Source: Pelobates cultripes (Eukaryota; Chordata; Amphibia; Anura; Pelobatidae). From it: a stretch of DNA of 64,000 nt. The notes under the pieces were generated by a model, which was given only the letters and a program-made list of their open reading frames with translations, was not told the origin of the DNA and searched no databases. The stretch is from the NCBI GenBank assembly GCA_933207985.1, contig OW240924.1, positions 70,736,742 through 70,800,741 of the forward strand, given 5' to 3'. A program made the translations under genes and the position numbers. Shown here one piece after another: positions 37,943 through 51,900 of the stretch (within the stretch, counting starts at the first letter, position 1; the number at the start of each line of letters is the position of its first letter).

Positions 37943-40900
37943 GGAGAGGGAGAGAGAGAGCGCGCGCTATCGAATACGGTATACATACACACTATATATC
38001 AGATGCAGATCATATTGATTTAATAATTTCCTTGGTAGGTATCCAGATTCTGTTAAATCTTAATTTTCAAAAAATAATTAAATCCATATGAATACGATGT
38101 TCTATGGCCTGGTACACTTTGTGCAGCCTCCCTTATACAGGGATGTATAAAATAAGCACAGATCAATCAGAATCCAGGTGTGTGTTTGAATTATGTAGGG
38201 GTCAACATGAACTCTAAATATTTATTAAAAATAAAGATGTCATACAAGTTTTCATGATACTTTTATATCACAATCTATTTCAGAAGATTTCCGTATTTCG
38301 GTTAAATATGTTTCAAATGAACATATTAATGCACACTTATATTACCAATGCCTGGACCTTAAACTGTTTGTACAACAGTGAGTAGTTTTATGTAATATCC
38401 ACAAATCTGGATATATGCTATGTTTGCAAACAATGGATTTGATCGCAGTAAGTGGAGCATATTCTGATCCCATTATAATTGTACCAAATTTTTTTTTTTT
38501 TAAAACAAGCCACGCACACAAATACTGTACATTTTTAAGTCAATGAATGGAATGCAAGCAAATTGTGGGATATTCCAAACACATGTAATATCATCCAGCA
38601 AAGAAATGGTTCAAGATATTGCCCATGATCTGCAATTAAAAGGATATAATGTCCGGAGCCTGCTAAGCAGGTCTGAAGATGGGATCAGGAATCCATGCAT
38701 TGTGATCAGGATTTGTAGTAACTCACTGCTCTGACACACATTCCCATCAGTATCTGAAAATATAAAGGGATAGCAGTCAAATTACGTGGTACATGAATGA
38801 CAAAGCACACATTGTCAACATATTAAGTAGGAACGGTTTCCTTCACCACAATTCCAAAAAAGAACCAAACTTTGTAATCCGTAAGCTCCAAATCATTGCT
38901 ACAAGGTGGATCCTCAAAGGTACTTTGTTTATTAAAAAAAACACACAACATAGTAGAAAAAATACTCGCAGACCTCATAGGAAATCCTAAATCCTACGTG
39001 ATGAAATCGTAAATAAGGTAACAAAAAGCTGGGAAAAAAATCAAAGTTCTAGTTCCAAGTACCTGTGAGAAGGCGAGGGGTGGGGGGGAGAGAAGTAATC
39101 GGGTTCTGAATGCATTTAGCGTTCACCCCAACGCTTTCTCAGCAGTTTTTTCGACTGGAGCGTGCTGATTACACACTGTGGTTCTTTTTTCGAATTGTGA
39201 AGATGGAATTTGAAACTATGGAATCTGCACCAGAAGCCCACTGTGTACAGAAGTCATCACTAGAGGCAAATCTAAAACAAACTTACCTCCACTGAATTTC
39301 AGTGTGAGCAATGAATTAATATTCCCGAGATATTGCACGCAGACATGCGTGGCATATTTTCTCAGGATACCAACCTTACAATTTGCACACACAGAAGCAC
39401 GAGAATAAGTTCATTTGTAACAAACATATGGCAGTACCTGGAGAGCCATGCTTTGAATTCAAATGTACATACAGTAAAAGAAAACATTACAAAAAAAAAA
39501 ATCAGCTATTTATTTGCAAATTATTTTACCAGGAAGAATACATTGATATGTCTCTTGTTTTTAAGCTTGATATAGCATCATTACCCCCTGAAATGACAGT
39601 TTAGTGCAATACAATCCTACACAGCCTTTTAACATTGATGGCTCCTTAGAAAACTACTGGCAGAGTTCTCCCTTCCTGTCTGCATACTTGTTTTGGGTGC
39701 CGTAGCTGGCCAATGTCTAGAGTAGTGACCCCCAACCATTTTTGGAGCAAGACACACTTCAATGAAAGAAAGAATTGATGCATATTTTTTTTATTCTTCA
39801 AATATACATTTTATGGACTCCAACCATATAAAGTCTAGATGTCAATGTGTTTGTGGCACACTTTCATTCAGGAAATTTGAGGCATATCAGTGTCACACAG
39901 CATATTAGTTAAAACCCACTGGTCTAGACACGGGGGCACTCAGCAACTTTAAGGCTTCCCTTGCTCTTCTGTTTGACATCCGTACAACAACGGGACAAAG
40001 TGATAAGACTTCACATCCTCCCTCGGCTGCCATGATCGAGTAGGAAAAAAGGATCCAACTCTTTTTTTTTTTTTTTTTTAGAGTACAAAAAGTAAGTATA
40101 GAGTACAAACATTTCAAAGGTCAGTCATGCAGAGGTCCATGCTTATTAAAAGCAAAGTGTGATGAAAGAGGTGATAGGATTAGCGGTCTGCAACAGAACA
40201 TTCAACCAGAACAAATCCATGCCAGCAAGCCATTCTCACAACCAGAAAAAAACATCTTATCAAAGTAACTGCAACAGTGGCCCTGGCTTGTTTGACTTTG
40301 AGTCACAAGAGAAGACAGGGACCGTTGCTCCAGGGCCCCCCCACCTCCTCTGCCTGGCCCATCCAGTTATCCTTTTGCTATGTTCCAGGTATCAGGATAA
40401 TAATTCTTACATTGCCAACTGCATTAATATTTATCCTTCCTTGCACCAGATCTCAATATGCACACCTCCCAACACTACAAATGGAATGTTTATTTCAGCA
40501 GCAAGGATGTGGCAAGGTGCAAGGCTGGTTTGAGAAATTTTAAGGGCCTCACCAATTCCGCACCCTTTTAGTTTGTTGGATTTATTTTCCCAAACCTTTT
40601 TTACCATTAACAATATTTGGAGGAGTCGAAATGCCACATGGCCAAAATTTGTCAGAAAATGTAAAACCGTTTTAAGGATGGCAAAGTGGTTTGGTTGTGG
40701 TCAAGTCTCAATGTGCAAAGAGAAGAGAGCTTCCCTCGTCTTACAGTCCTCTGTACACCGTGCACAATTTTAGATGCACTGTACATGGGGTAAAAGGATG
40801 TGAAACAAATTGGAAGTAACATAGAAACATAGAATGTGATGGCAGATAAGAACCATTCGGCCCATCTAGTCTGCCCAATATTTCAAAATACTTTTAATTA

Positions 40901-43900
40901 GTCCCTGGCCTTATCTTAAGTCTAGGATAGCCTTATGCCTATACCACGCATGCTTAAACTCCCTCACTGTGTTAACCTCTACCACTTCAGCTGGAAGGCT
41001 ATTCCATGCATCCACTACCCTCTCAGTAAAGTAATACTTCCTGATATTATTTTTAAACCTTTGCCCCTCTAATTTAAGACCATGTCCTCTTGTTGTTTTT
41101 CTTCTTTTAGTCTCCTCCTTTACTGTGTTGATAACCCTTTATGTATTTACATTTTTCTATCATATCCCCCCTGTCTTGTCTTTCCTCCAAGCTATACATG
41201 TTAAGATCCTTTAACCTTTCCTGGTAAGTCTTATCCTGCAATCCACAAACCAGTTTAGTAACCCTTCTCTGAACTCTCTCTAAAGTATCAATATCCTTCT
41301 GGAGATACGGTCTCCAGTACTGTGTACAATACTCCAAGTGAGGTCTCACCAGTGTCCTCTACAATTGTATGAGCACTTCCCTCTTTCTACTGCTAATACC
41401 TCTCCCTATACAGCCAAGCATTCTGCTAGCATTTCCTGCTGCTCTATTACATTGTCTGCCTATCTTTAAAGGTACACTGTAGTCACCTGAACAACTTTAG
41501 CTTAATGAAGCAGTTTTGGTGTATAGAACATGCCCCTGCAGCCTCACTGCTCAATCCTCTGCCATTTAGGAGTTAAATCCCTTTATGAACCCTAGTCACA
41601 CCTCCCTGCATGTGACTTGCACAGCCTTCCATAAACACTTCCTGTAAAGAGAGCCCTATTTAGGCTTTCTTTATTGCAAGTTCTGTTCAATTAAGATTTT
41701 CTTATCCCCTGCTATGTTAATAGCTTGCTAGACCCTGCAAGAGCCTCCTGTATGTGATTAAAGTTCAATTTAGAGATTGAGATATAATTATTTAAAGGAT
41801 TACTATAAAGGCACCTTGACCATTTCAGCTAATGAGGTGGTTCTGGTGCCAGGTCCAGCTAGGGTTAACCTTTTTTCTATAAAACATAGCAGTTTCAGAG
41901 AAACTGCTACGCTTACTTTAGGTTAATCTAGTTTCAGTGGCTGCCCTTGACAGCCGCTAGAGGCGCTATGCTGTTTTCACTGTGATTTTCACAGTGAGAA
42001 GACGCCAGCGTCCATGTGAAAGCATTGTAAATGCTTTCTATGAGACTGGCTGAATGCGCAGCCTTTGCCGCATGGCGCATTCAGCCAAGAGAGGAGGAGG
42101 AGGAGAGCTCTCGCCCGCGGAGAAAGAGGTGTTTAACCCCTTCCTCTCCATCCAGCCGTAGAGCTCAGCATGAAAATTGAGCCACTTACTTGTGTGAGAC
42201 ATATAGTGCCAGGAAATGAGTATGTTTTCCTGCACTATAGTGGTCCTTACAAATTACATCTGTTTGAAAGTGAAACCAGATTTTTTTTCATGCAGGCTCT
42301 GTCAATCATAGCCAGGGGAGGTGTGGCTAGGGCTGCATAAACAGAAACAAAGTGATTTAACTCCTAAATGACAGTGAATTGAGCAGTGAAATTGCAGGGG
42401 AATGATCTATACACTGCTTTATTTAGCTAAAGTAATTTAGGTGACTATAGTGTTCCTTTAAGTCATCAGAAATAATCACCCCTAAATACCTTTCCTCAGA
42501 TGTTGAGGTTAGAACTGTATCAAATATTCTGTACTCTGCCCTTGGATTTTTACGTCCAAGGTGCATTATCTTGCACTTATCCACATTAAATGTCAGTTGC
42601 CACAACTCTGACCATTTTTTAAATTTTTCTAAATCATTTGCCATTTGGATTATTCCTCCTGGAAGTAGTGTCAAAGTTAAATACAGTTCAAGCAGTGACA
42701 ATTCTATAATGATTCTGCCTTTTGCAGTCAAACCGTAAGAAACGTAGCAGAATCCTACTGCAATGTAGACACTGGGTATTTTAAATGCTCACAGAGCCTC
42801 TGCAGGAAGTCACCGAGCTCTTTCACACCCTTCTTCAAACTTCCTCTCCACCTTTCGTTCTCTTTTATTACGTCACAAGAAGTGGCTTTTAGGAGACACG
42901 GTAAACTGATCATGCACGAAAAAGAAACCGAGGGGGGTTAGAGTAGCAGTTAATATTTCAAAAACATCTCAATATAGTAGTAATGCGCATGGAGCTTTAT
43001 GACAGCTAAAGCCCAGTATATTTAGCAGTTGTTTGTGGGTGTCATTAAATTTACATTCTGTTCAGGCCTTTACTGATGGGAGGTTAGGAGTTACAATCTG
43101 GAAGCAAAAATGGATCAACATTCATTTTTCACACCGTACCTTTAACATTAAACTTCAAAAGGCACAAAATTGTTTTATGAAGATATAAAAGTTAAAGCGT
43201 AACCTTTCTAAACTACTCACTAGAACCCCCATGTGTATTTATTTTTTGGTCATGTGACTAACTGTGGACTACATCAAATGAATTATGCAGTTTCTGAAAG
43301 CAAGCTGTCTGTTGAAGGTACAAAATAATAATTTTGTATGAAACCAAATGGTAGAATGTGGTGGTGAGTATTTATGCAAGGCACTGTATTAAAGGACCAC
43401 TATAGTCACCCAGACCACTTCAGCTTAATGAAGTGGTCTGGGTGCCAGGTCCCCCAGGTTTTTCAGAGAAACTGCTATGTTTACATTGCAGGGTTAATCC
43501 AGCCTCTAGTGGCTGTCTTCCTGACAGCCGCTAGAGGCGCTTCTGCGACGCTGAATGCGAAAATCGCATTCAGCGTGCAGAACGTCCATAGGAAAGCATT
43601 GAGAAATGCTTTCCGATGGGCGGTTTTAATGCGCTTGTGGCTCTGGTCGCACATGCGCATTCCACTCGGGAGCTGGCATTGGAGGAGGAGGTAAGGTCAC
43701 CGGCGCTGTATTAAAGTAAGCCAAGGGTGGGGGGGACCTAAGGGTTATATAGGGTCAGGAAAACAAGTTTGTTTTCCTGACACTATAATGATCCTTTAAA
43801 AAGGATTCAGTGGGGGAAAAAATCCACACAGAGCTGCAATACATACGGCTGAAAAAGTCCATCGGCATATTTCAAGATTAGTTCAAAGTCATGTAACTAT

Positions 43901-45853
43901 TTCATTTGACTTTTTTTAAATGATTGCGGTTTTCTTTTCTGTTTTTTCAAAGGGGATTTTATTTGTCTGGTAAAAGGCAGCATCTAAAAATATACTCTGT
44001 TTATCTGCTCTATTTTAAGTTCAAATGGACAAAGAGGGATACTTTCATTTTAGGCGTGTAAGTGGGGGTGTGGCTGTTCTGGGATATTTTAGGGGACTTA
44101 CTAATGACAATTGATAAAATATAAATGTAATTTAGAGCAAGAACAATGTATCTTATTCACACAGACTGATTTCTAAACACATTTATTGCAGTTTAAAGAC
44201 ACATTACTGGGAGCCTTATTGCTGTGGAGCTCTGTTCTACACTCAAACACTCTTTTCGTTTTGATTTTAGCCCAAAATAGGGACTGTCCTATCCTAAATA
44301 GGGACACTTCCTTCTTCTGGTTTTACATCTCACAGTGTCTTCCAAGCCAAGTGTCCTTATTTTGGAGGGACAGTCCTAGTCTGTGACCCAAATCCTGTGT
44401 TATTTTTTTTTTTTCTGCCCCCAGTGTCCCTCTTTCCTAAAGTTCTCAATTTTTGATGTTGGTGGGTATGTTTTATACTTCAGAGAGGACCTGAGACGCA
44501 GTTGACCAGATGGATTTTAAATCTCTGGAGACATTGACCCCTATTAACACACAATCAATAATGAAATAACTGTTTATTTTCTTCTGTTGCATGTTATATC
44601 AGACCCATGCCATAACCCATGGAGATGTTCTCCGACACTCAGAGGGGCAAATTCTGAGTGCCATTTTATTCTGAAAATAAAATGGCACTTAAGCACATTA
44701 ATCTCTTAGAGCATCATGTAATGGAAAGTAAAAGCTAAATAAAAGAGCTGTTTCTCCATTTCAGTTCTTGTATTCTGTCAGGTTAGCAGCGGGTTTCCTG
44801 CCTCTTTTCCATTCAGGGAAAGTTGTTGTATGAAGTCTAATGTGGTTGCAATTTTTCTCCATTTTCCTTCAGAGTGGCAGACAATGGAAGCTTGATTTGT
44901 TAATTTTCCTCCCACATTTCCCTGCACATAATTAGTCCCTGGGGGGTTTCCAGCTCTCCAGGTAACAAATATCCCCCAATCTTAAAAACAATACTCAAGG
45001 ACAGTTATTAACGAGCAGTATCACAGAGTACAATCTATTTATTTATAAAATATTTTACCAGGATGGAAGAGAAATGTGACAAGCGATTATTGTGACAAAA
45101 ATCGCACATGAAAATTAAATGTGATTTATGGAGATTAATTGATCATGCAGCACATTAAAAACTAAAATCTAACACTTTATTCTAGAACAGTGAAGACTAT
45201 CTTGGCATCCTAAATGTTTCAGAATTAGGTTTCCAGCAATGCTTGGCCAGCAAGGCTCTCTGGACATCATGGAAAATGAAGTAACCAAACATCTAGGGGG
45301 GTGGCAAGGTTTGCCCTTCCCTGCCACTACAATTAGGTGTAGTAGTTATGGTGCTTAGATTGTCCCTTTAAGTTTGTTAGAATACTGTGACAAAACAGTC
45401 TTACATTCCGCCAAGATCAAGTATGTTTACCAAAGAGTTATAAAAGCCACTAAGACTCTAGTGCTCCCAATTAATTAGAGAGCATCACTCATTTCAGTAG
45501 CTGGCAGTCACCAGGACTTTGAGAACCAAATATCTCACAAACAATCTAAAACAAATCCAACCAAATGTGGTTAATGTACTAAATAATATACTTGTATATC
45601 TCTCACCCACATCCTAGTATACTATATACACTATACAAACCATGCAAGCTTACAATCAGCCGCCAATAAATAAATAAATATATATTTTAAAGAAAATTCT
45701 AGGAAAATGTTCTAGGAAAATACAATTATGGTTATAGATATAAACCCAAAAAGGCAATAAAGCAGAATTCTAAAACCTACAATGATTCAGTTATTTGGAT
45801 TCTATAACTACAGGGACCTGATTGCATTCATAACAGGGTATGTCAAGAAAATG

Positions 45854-45909
<56 letters not shown>

Positions 45910-48900
45910 CATGAAGGAAGAGCGCGCACCTGAAAGTTGAAAATGTAAAGTATTCAATGATGAATCTCAATGAACAAACAAAAGAAGGAACCTGCACTCT
46001 TATCTGGTCCTGGTACATCCAAACCGTTGACTGGCAAACTCCACTCCAATGGTAAAACAATAAATGTAGTCCAGGCACTCCGGATCTCTTAAGTGGCAGT
46101 TTTATTTGAAAATCAGGAAAAACATGCTACATTTTTCAAGTCTGAAAACTCTCTCAGTTGAGATCGAAACGTTGTGTTTTTTTCCTGATTTTCCAATAAA
46201 TCTGCTCCATAAGTGATCCTTAGTGCCTGGACTACATTTATTCTTTAAGGAGCAATAAATAGGATCTGGGAGGAGAGTGTGGAGCAAGAACGAGACCTGG
46301 ATGACATCTTCATGACTCTCCCCTCACCCCCACAAAGAGGTCATTGTCCTCCAACCTGGTCTCAATGCAAATCCCACAAGATTGTAAAAACATTTATATA
46401 CAGCATTGTGGACTTAGATCTTAGGATGTAAGGGACCTCATATTTTAATACACATTTGATGTATCCCTATTATGTCTGCACTAAACCTGCATGCTCTTTC
46501 TTCTGGAATGTAACCTGTAAAGTGATAATTACACCTTTTAGTGTCATAAATAAAGTCTTCATAAGTACAAGTATAAGGCAACGCCTTAATTCCTGGTAGC
46601 AGGAATTATCTTTACATTACGATAAACGTTCCAAACAGGTGTGGTATTAAACCAAGATGTTCTAATACCTGAACATGTGCCAAAGGCCTTTTCTTTATTA
46701 CAACGCATCTCTCGGTTATTAATACTCAGTAAGCCATAACAACAAACATCTTCTTCGCAATGCCTTGCTCATCTTTCTCAACTAACCATGAATGAGAAGA
46801 TCTACTAATCCTTTACAAGTGAGCTGCAGACATCAGGACTATTGCCACTAGGAGTAATATATCCTCATTCAATGATCTTATTGAGCACACAGTAACAGAG
46901 ATTGTAGAAACCTCCAGTGTCCACAGATAATGAAACATAAATCCTTACTCCTATAAGGGGCACTATTGTCATCAAAACAACTTTAGTTTAATGAAGCAGT
47001 TTCAGTGCGTAGATCATGCCCCTGCAGTCGCACTGCTCAATTCTCTGCCATTTAGGCGTTAAATCACTTTGTTTATTAAACCTAGTCACACCTCCATGCA
47101 TGTGAATTGCACAGCCTCCCTAAACAATTCCTGTAAACAGTCATCTACAATTTATCTTTCCTTTATTGCAAGTTCTGTTTAATTTAGATTTTCTTTTCCC
47201 CTGCTATGTTAATAGCTTGCTAGACCCTGCAAGAGCCTCCTGTATGTGTTTAAAGTTCAATTTACAGAGAATGAGATTAAATTTGTTTAAGGTAAATTAC
47301 ATCGGATTGAAAGCAAAACCAGTTTTTTTCATGCAGGCTCTGTCAATCAGAGCCAGGGGAGGTGTGACAAGGGCTGCATAAACAGAAACAAAGTGATTTA
47401 TCTCCTAAATGGCAGTGAATTGAGCAGTGAAACCTGAGAGACATGATCTACACACAAAAACTGCTTCATTAAGCTAAAGTTGTTTAGGTGACTATAGTGT
47501 CCCTTTAAATTACACCACTTCAGCAAAGTACTATCTTGAAGAATGATGGAGCATTATTTAAGAACAGGCAAGTAAACCAACCTCTCAAACTATGTGGGCT
47601 ATTTACTGGGCATCTCTTGTATTTCACAATTAATTAAGTCGGCTTATAATTATTCCTCGTGTTGAAAAATATCAAAGCCACCTCATTCTGGGCTTAAATG
47701 ATGCACAACATGGGTATTTTTCAATGTATGTGTGACTTTGGACAATTCATTTGTTATGAAAATAGAGTAAGAATATTGTATCCATAAAAACAAAAATGCC
47801 ACTACAAAGACCAATTTATAACCACAAGGTTACGTTTATTTCCTCCTTATTTATTGCCACCTTAATTAGTCCAATGTTATGACCTTATCAATGTAAGTTC
47901 CTCAGGGAAACATTTTGATAGACACCCTAAACTAGCAGAGGTCCCTGCTTGCCTCTATATTATATTCTACCCAATGCATATATAATGTTAATTGCTTCAA
48001 AGACCAATCAACAAAATGTCCTAAAATAAAACACTATTGATTAGGCACATATGAAGTGTCCTGCTTCAAAAAGAATCTGGAACTGTGATATTTGAGTTCT
48101 GTATTCAAAGGTTGAAGTGAGATAAAAAGATCTCAAATTATAGACCAATACAACCTAAATTGGTCTCTTATAGCTAAAGCAATTATACAAATGTCATTTC
48201 AATGTAGTACTAATTAATTTCACTTAATATCATATTATGCATAGGAGTCTAATTACTAGTCCTAAATACCGATTAATATATACAATTTGACCAGTTTGAT
48301 GCACGTAGAGTGGATACAGGTTTCTTAAAATATTGAACGACACACTTTATCATGGTACCCAGATGTCCGCTTTGAGGAGAGGTATTTATGAGATCTATAT
48401 CCGCATTGAAAATCAGCAATTCTTGGTCCTAAAGGGGCTACGACAAATGACGGCAGGGATAACCTTTTTGAAAATTACAAGTTTTATTCCTTTAATAAAA
48501 GCAGGGCTATATAGCGCTATCAAAGCTAAACACACAGGATATCCCATACGGACATAACGTGTTTTGAAGGCCTGATTGTGATTTTAACAAACATTGGCAT
48601 GTGGTTCTCAAGGGGTTAAAATAGACAATCTTGCAGGATGCATTATATTTTATGATGCTTTGCAGGATGCATTTCCTTTACAAGCTTCCTCTTACAAGTA
48701 ATTCAGAGCAAACAGTGTGTTATATAGCCTTTTCTAACTCTGCGGATTCTAGAAGAGGTTTGTAATCACCAAAACAACAGCTTTAGCATTTTATTGCTGC
48801 TGGAGAGGACAAGATAAGTGTTGCCTTGTGCACTATATAACTTCTATCTATCAGGAAAGAATCTAAAAGGAACGGCCACGATTAGAAAATGGAATACTCT

Positions 48901-51900
48901 CTCAGAACAGAATGGACACAAAATTCAGGGCAGCACTTTACATGTCATGTCCATCAGTAATCAATATGTGGAAGCGGTGTATGTCCAGCACAACATGGTG
49001 GCTTTTGCAAGCCTTAAGAAGAATGGTCTTCTTCTTAACTCTGTTTCGAAGAGATGTTCAACCCAGACAGTTTCATCATTATCAATGTTCAAAATGTGAT
49101 AAATATCAGCAGTCAAAATATCGAGACAGCAAATGATGAAACAATACGTTGACTCAACGCGTGATCAAAGCACCACAACCACTACAACTCATTGGAGACT
49201 TCCACAACACCCCCATCCAACTTTGGGGTCACAAATAGGGTGAAAGCACTGCATTAACCTGCCCCTACCGGTGTTAGCCTATCATATACTCTAATGGTCG
49301 TACAACTGAGAGTCTAAGTTAATTTCTGTATTAGCCAAGTCTCTCCAGAGGGGCTAGGCTTTGGATACTGAGAGAGACCCATTTTTGGCAAACTGCTCAA
49401 AAACTGTTTGACACAAACTTTTGAAGCACCATAGCCACTAGATCTTCCTGTAGTGATTAAGGTGCAGAGTGCCCCTTTCTAGCAAACATTTTAATACGAG
49501 TAAGGTTGTCATTAAATCTAAAGGTCAGAAATTAGCCAACCAAATGTAAGACCATTGTTAAATTTGTCCCTAGAGAGCCCTAATCTCTGTTTGACATTCA
49601 GGGTTTCTCTAAATAACACACAACCCAAAGCGAAATACTGTGTTTAATTAAGCAATACATTATCCAGAAATTAGGTGACCCCGAGGCTAGTAAATTGTTA
49701 TTATGCCTGTAAATCAAATTATGTTGTGGCTAATTCTCCCGTAACAATGTTTCTTTGCTAATCACTGTTAAATTGAAAATGCAATAACATACAAGAAGAT
49801 AATGGTTTCACTAGTGTTTAATGTAAACAAGACAAAAAAAATGAGTAAGGATTCTGATTAAACTCAGCATATATGGTTGTTGCTAATCTAAAACAACTAT
49901 CATCCTCAACCATCGCACAACCGTTATTAAACTTTAAAGGGACGTCTCAAAATGAGTCCAATCAGGACCCACTTAGGCAACATTAAAACAAGGTAAACAT
50001 TACTGTGTGAATGAGGATCCTTTGTTTTGCTACAAAACGATATCATTTATTTTATCCCCCAGCATTCTAATCATAAAATTAGAGCCAACACACGGATGAA
50101 AATGGATCAAAAACTCACCAAAGGTTTGAATACACATCTGTATGAGGTCATCCAAGGTGGCTCCTTTGGAAAGCTGTCCAAGAGGCATCATCACCCTTAA
50201 AGGAGTGACGGTAGGCAGCTTGGAGTTGGATGCAGGCTGGAGGATATGCTTCAGCTCCAGAGCCAGTTTGGGGATGGTAGTACAGCCATGAGCCGGTCTA
50301 CTGTAGAAATAAATAAAAAAGAGCTGGGCTGAGCATCATAGCAGAACTTACAGTGGTGTCATTGGACAGGAGGAAAACCCTCCAAATACATGATTGATGG
50401 ATGGATGGATGGATGCTTGGCACTCCCCTCTCCGAGTCACTAATATAACTTGATTTGGTCCTTGCATTGAATGTATATAAAAGAAAAGGGGTGAACTCTT
50501 ACGTCTATTTAACATTTCGAATTCAAATAAATGTGTTACATATCACAGAATATCCTTGATCAAGGTTTTCAGTCGTTCGGGCCTTTTTCAAGACCTAATA
50601 GTGCACTGCTTTTCTAATATATTTCAAATTCAAACATAAAAAAAAGTTAGATTAAGTTAGAACACACCAATTACACCCTGCAGAAGAATATTTTGCTTTC
50701 CAAAGCAAACTTTAATCATCTATTTTATATAATTGTAAATAAGAAGAAAAAAAAAGCTATAAATAAATAATAACGTATAAATTAATTGTACTCTAAATTA
50801 AGCTACACCATCCTAAAACAAAAAGTCAGGCAAAAGACAATGGATGGTTATTGGAGAGTGTCTGCATCCGTTGATCGGCAATAGTAGAATTAAAATACAT
50901 TGGATAATAAATGGTATAATTATCCATTTAGTAAAGCACGAGAGTCTGCAAGCACCCGACCTGAATAACCTTGATAAGTACAAACTATCTCAAAAGTAGG
51001 ATTTTGCCAGTTGTTTGATTGGTTTTTACCATCTGTAGGGAAATGAAAGTTGCAAAACATCTCATATCTGCTTTTATTTATCTACACAACTTTCAATATT
51101 AATCACGAGAGTTATTTGCAATAACTCATGGTTCAGCAGAAACCATGCAAGGAAAATAAATAAATACTCGTCTTTCATCCAAGCTATACATGTTAAGATC
51201 CTTTAACCTTTCCTGGTAAGTTTTAAACTGGTTCATGGATTGCAGGATAAAACTTACCAGGAAAGGTTAAAGGATCTTAACATGTTTAGCTTGGAGGAAA
51301 GACGAGACGGGGGGGATATGATAGAAACTAAGCTAGAATGCCGCACATTCTCAAACTCAAAAGTGATTTTATTGAAGGCACCTAATTAGTGGTATGTAGA
51401 AGTCATATTTAAAAATTAAATAAACCTATTTTTAATAAAGATTTTTAGACTGTAAGTTTAAATGCAAGGCTGCAAAAATTTACAATATTTGTTTACTTGC
51501 CGCTTAAACTAGGTTATTAAAACTTTATTGTCCAAAGCATTACAGAATTTATCAGCACTATATAAAATAATTATAATTCTATGGAATACAACTCTTAATA
51601 TTAACTCGTGTGTAATTTCTTCTTGAGAATCACCTAACAAAGCTCCTAAGATACGATTTTGGTCAAACTGGGCTAGAAAAACCGATCCAACTTAAAGGAC
51701 CACTCTAGGCACCCAGACCACTTCAGCTTAATGAAGTGGTCTGGGTGCCTGGTCCAGCTAGGGTTAACCCATTTTTTTTTATAAACATAGCAGTTTCAGA
51801 GAAACTGCTATGTTTATAAATAGGTTAATCTAGCCTCTAAAGCAGGGGTTCTCAACGTTAGTCCTCAGGACCCCCTACCAATCCAGGGTTTAGGGATTAC

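Larger units (their letters stand above)
40820..42665 (-). mobile_element. CR1-type LINE split by nested T2-like MITEs
   Basis: Left part 40820-41465 carries the 3' UTR and minus-strand C-terminus ([20 protein letters not shown]); right part 42462-42665 carries the preceding segment ([17 protein letters not shown]). The join corresponds to one uninterrupted stretch near 17128 in the copy at 15533-19110. The interruption is the type A MITE at 41466-42461. Confidence 0.85.

Noticed and set aside
38543..38734. Plus-strand open frame of 63 codons
   Set aside because: It is the antisense of RASGRP1 exon 3 and its intron and resembles no protein.
45854..46078. Minus-strand frame ending in Tyr-Ile repeats
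   Set aside because: The repeat part is the translated TA microsatellite.
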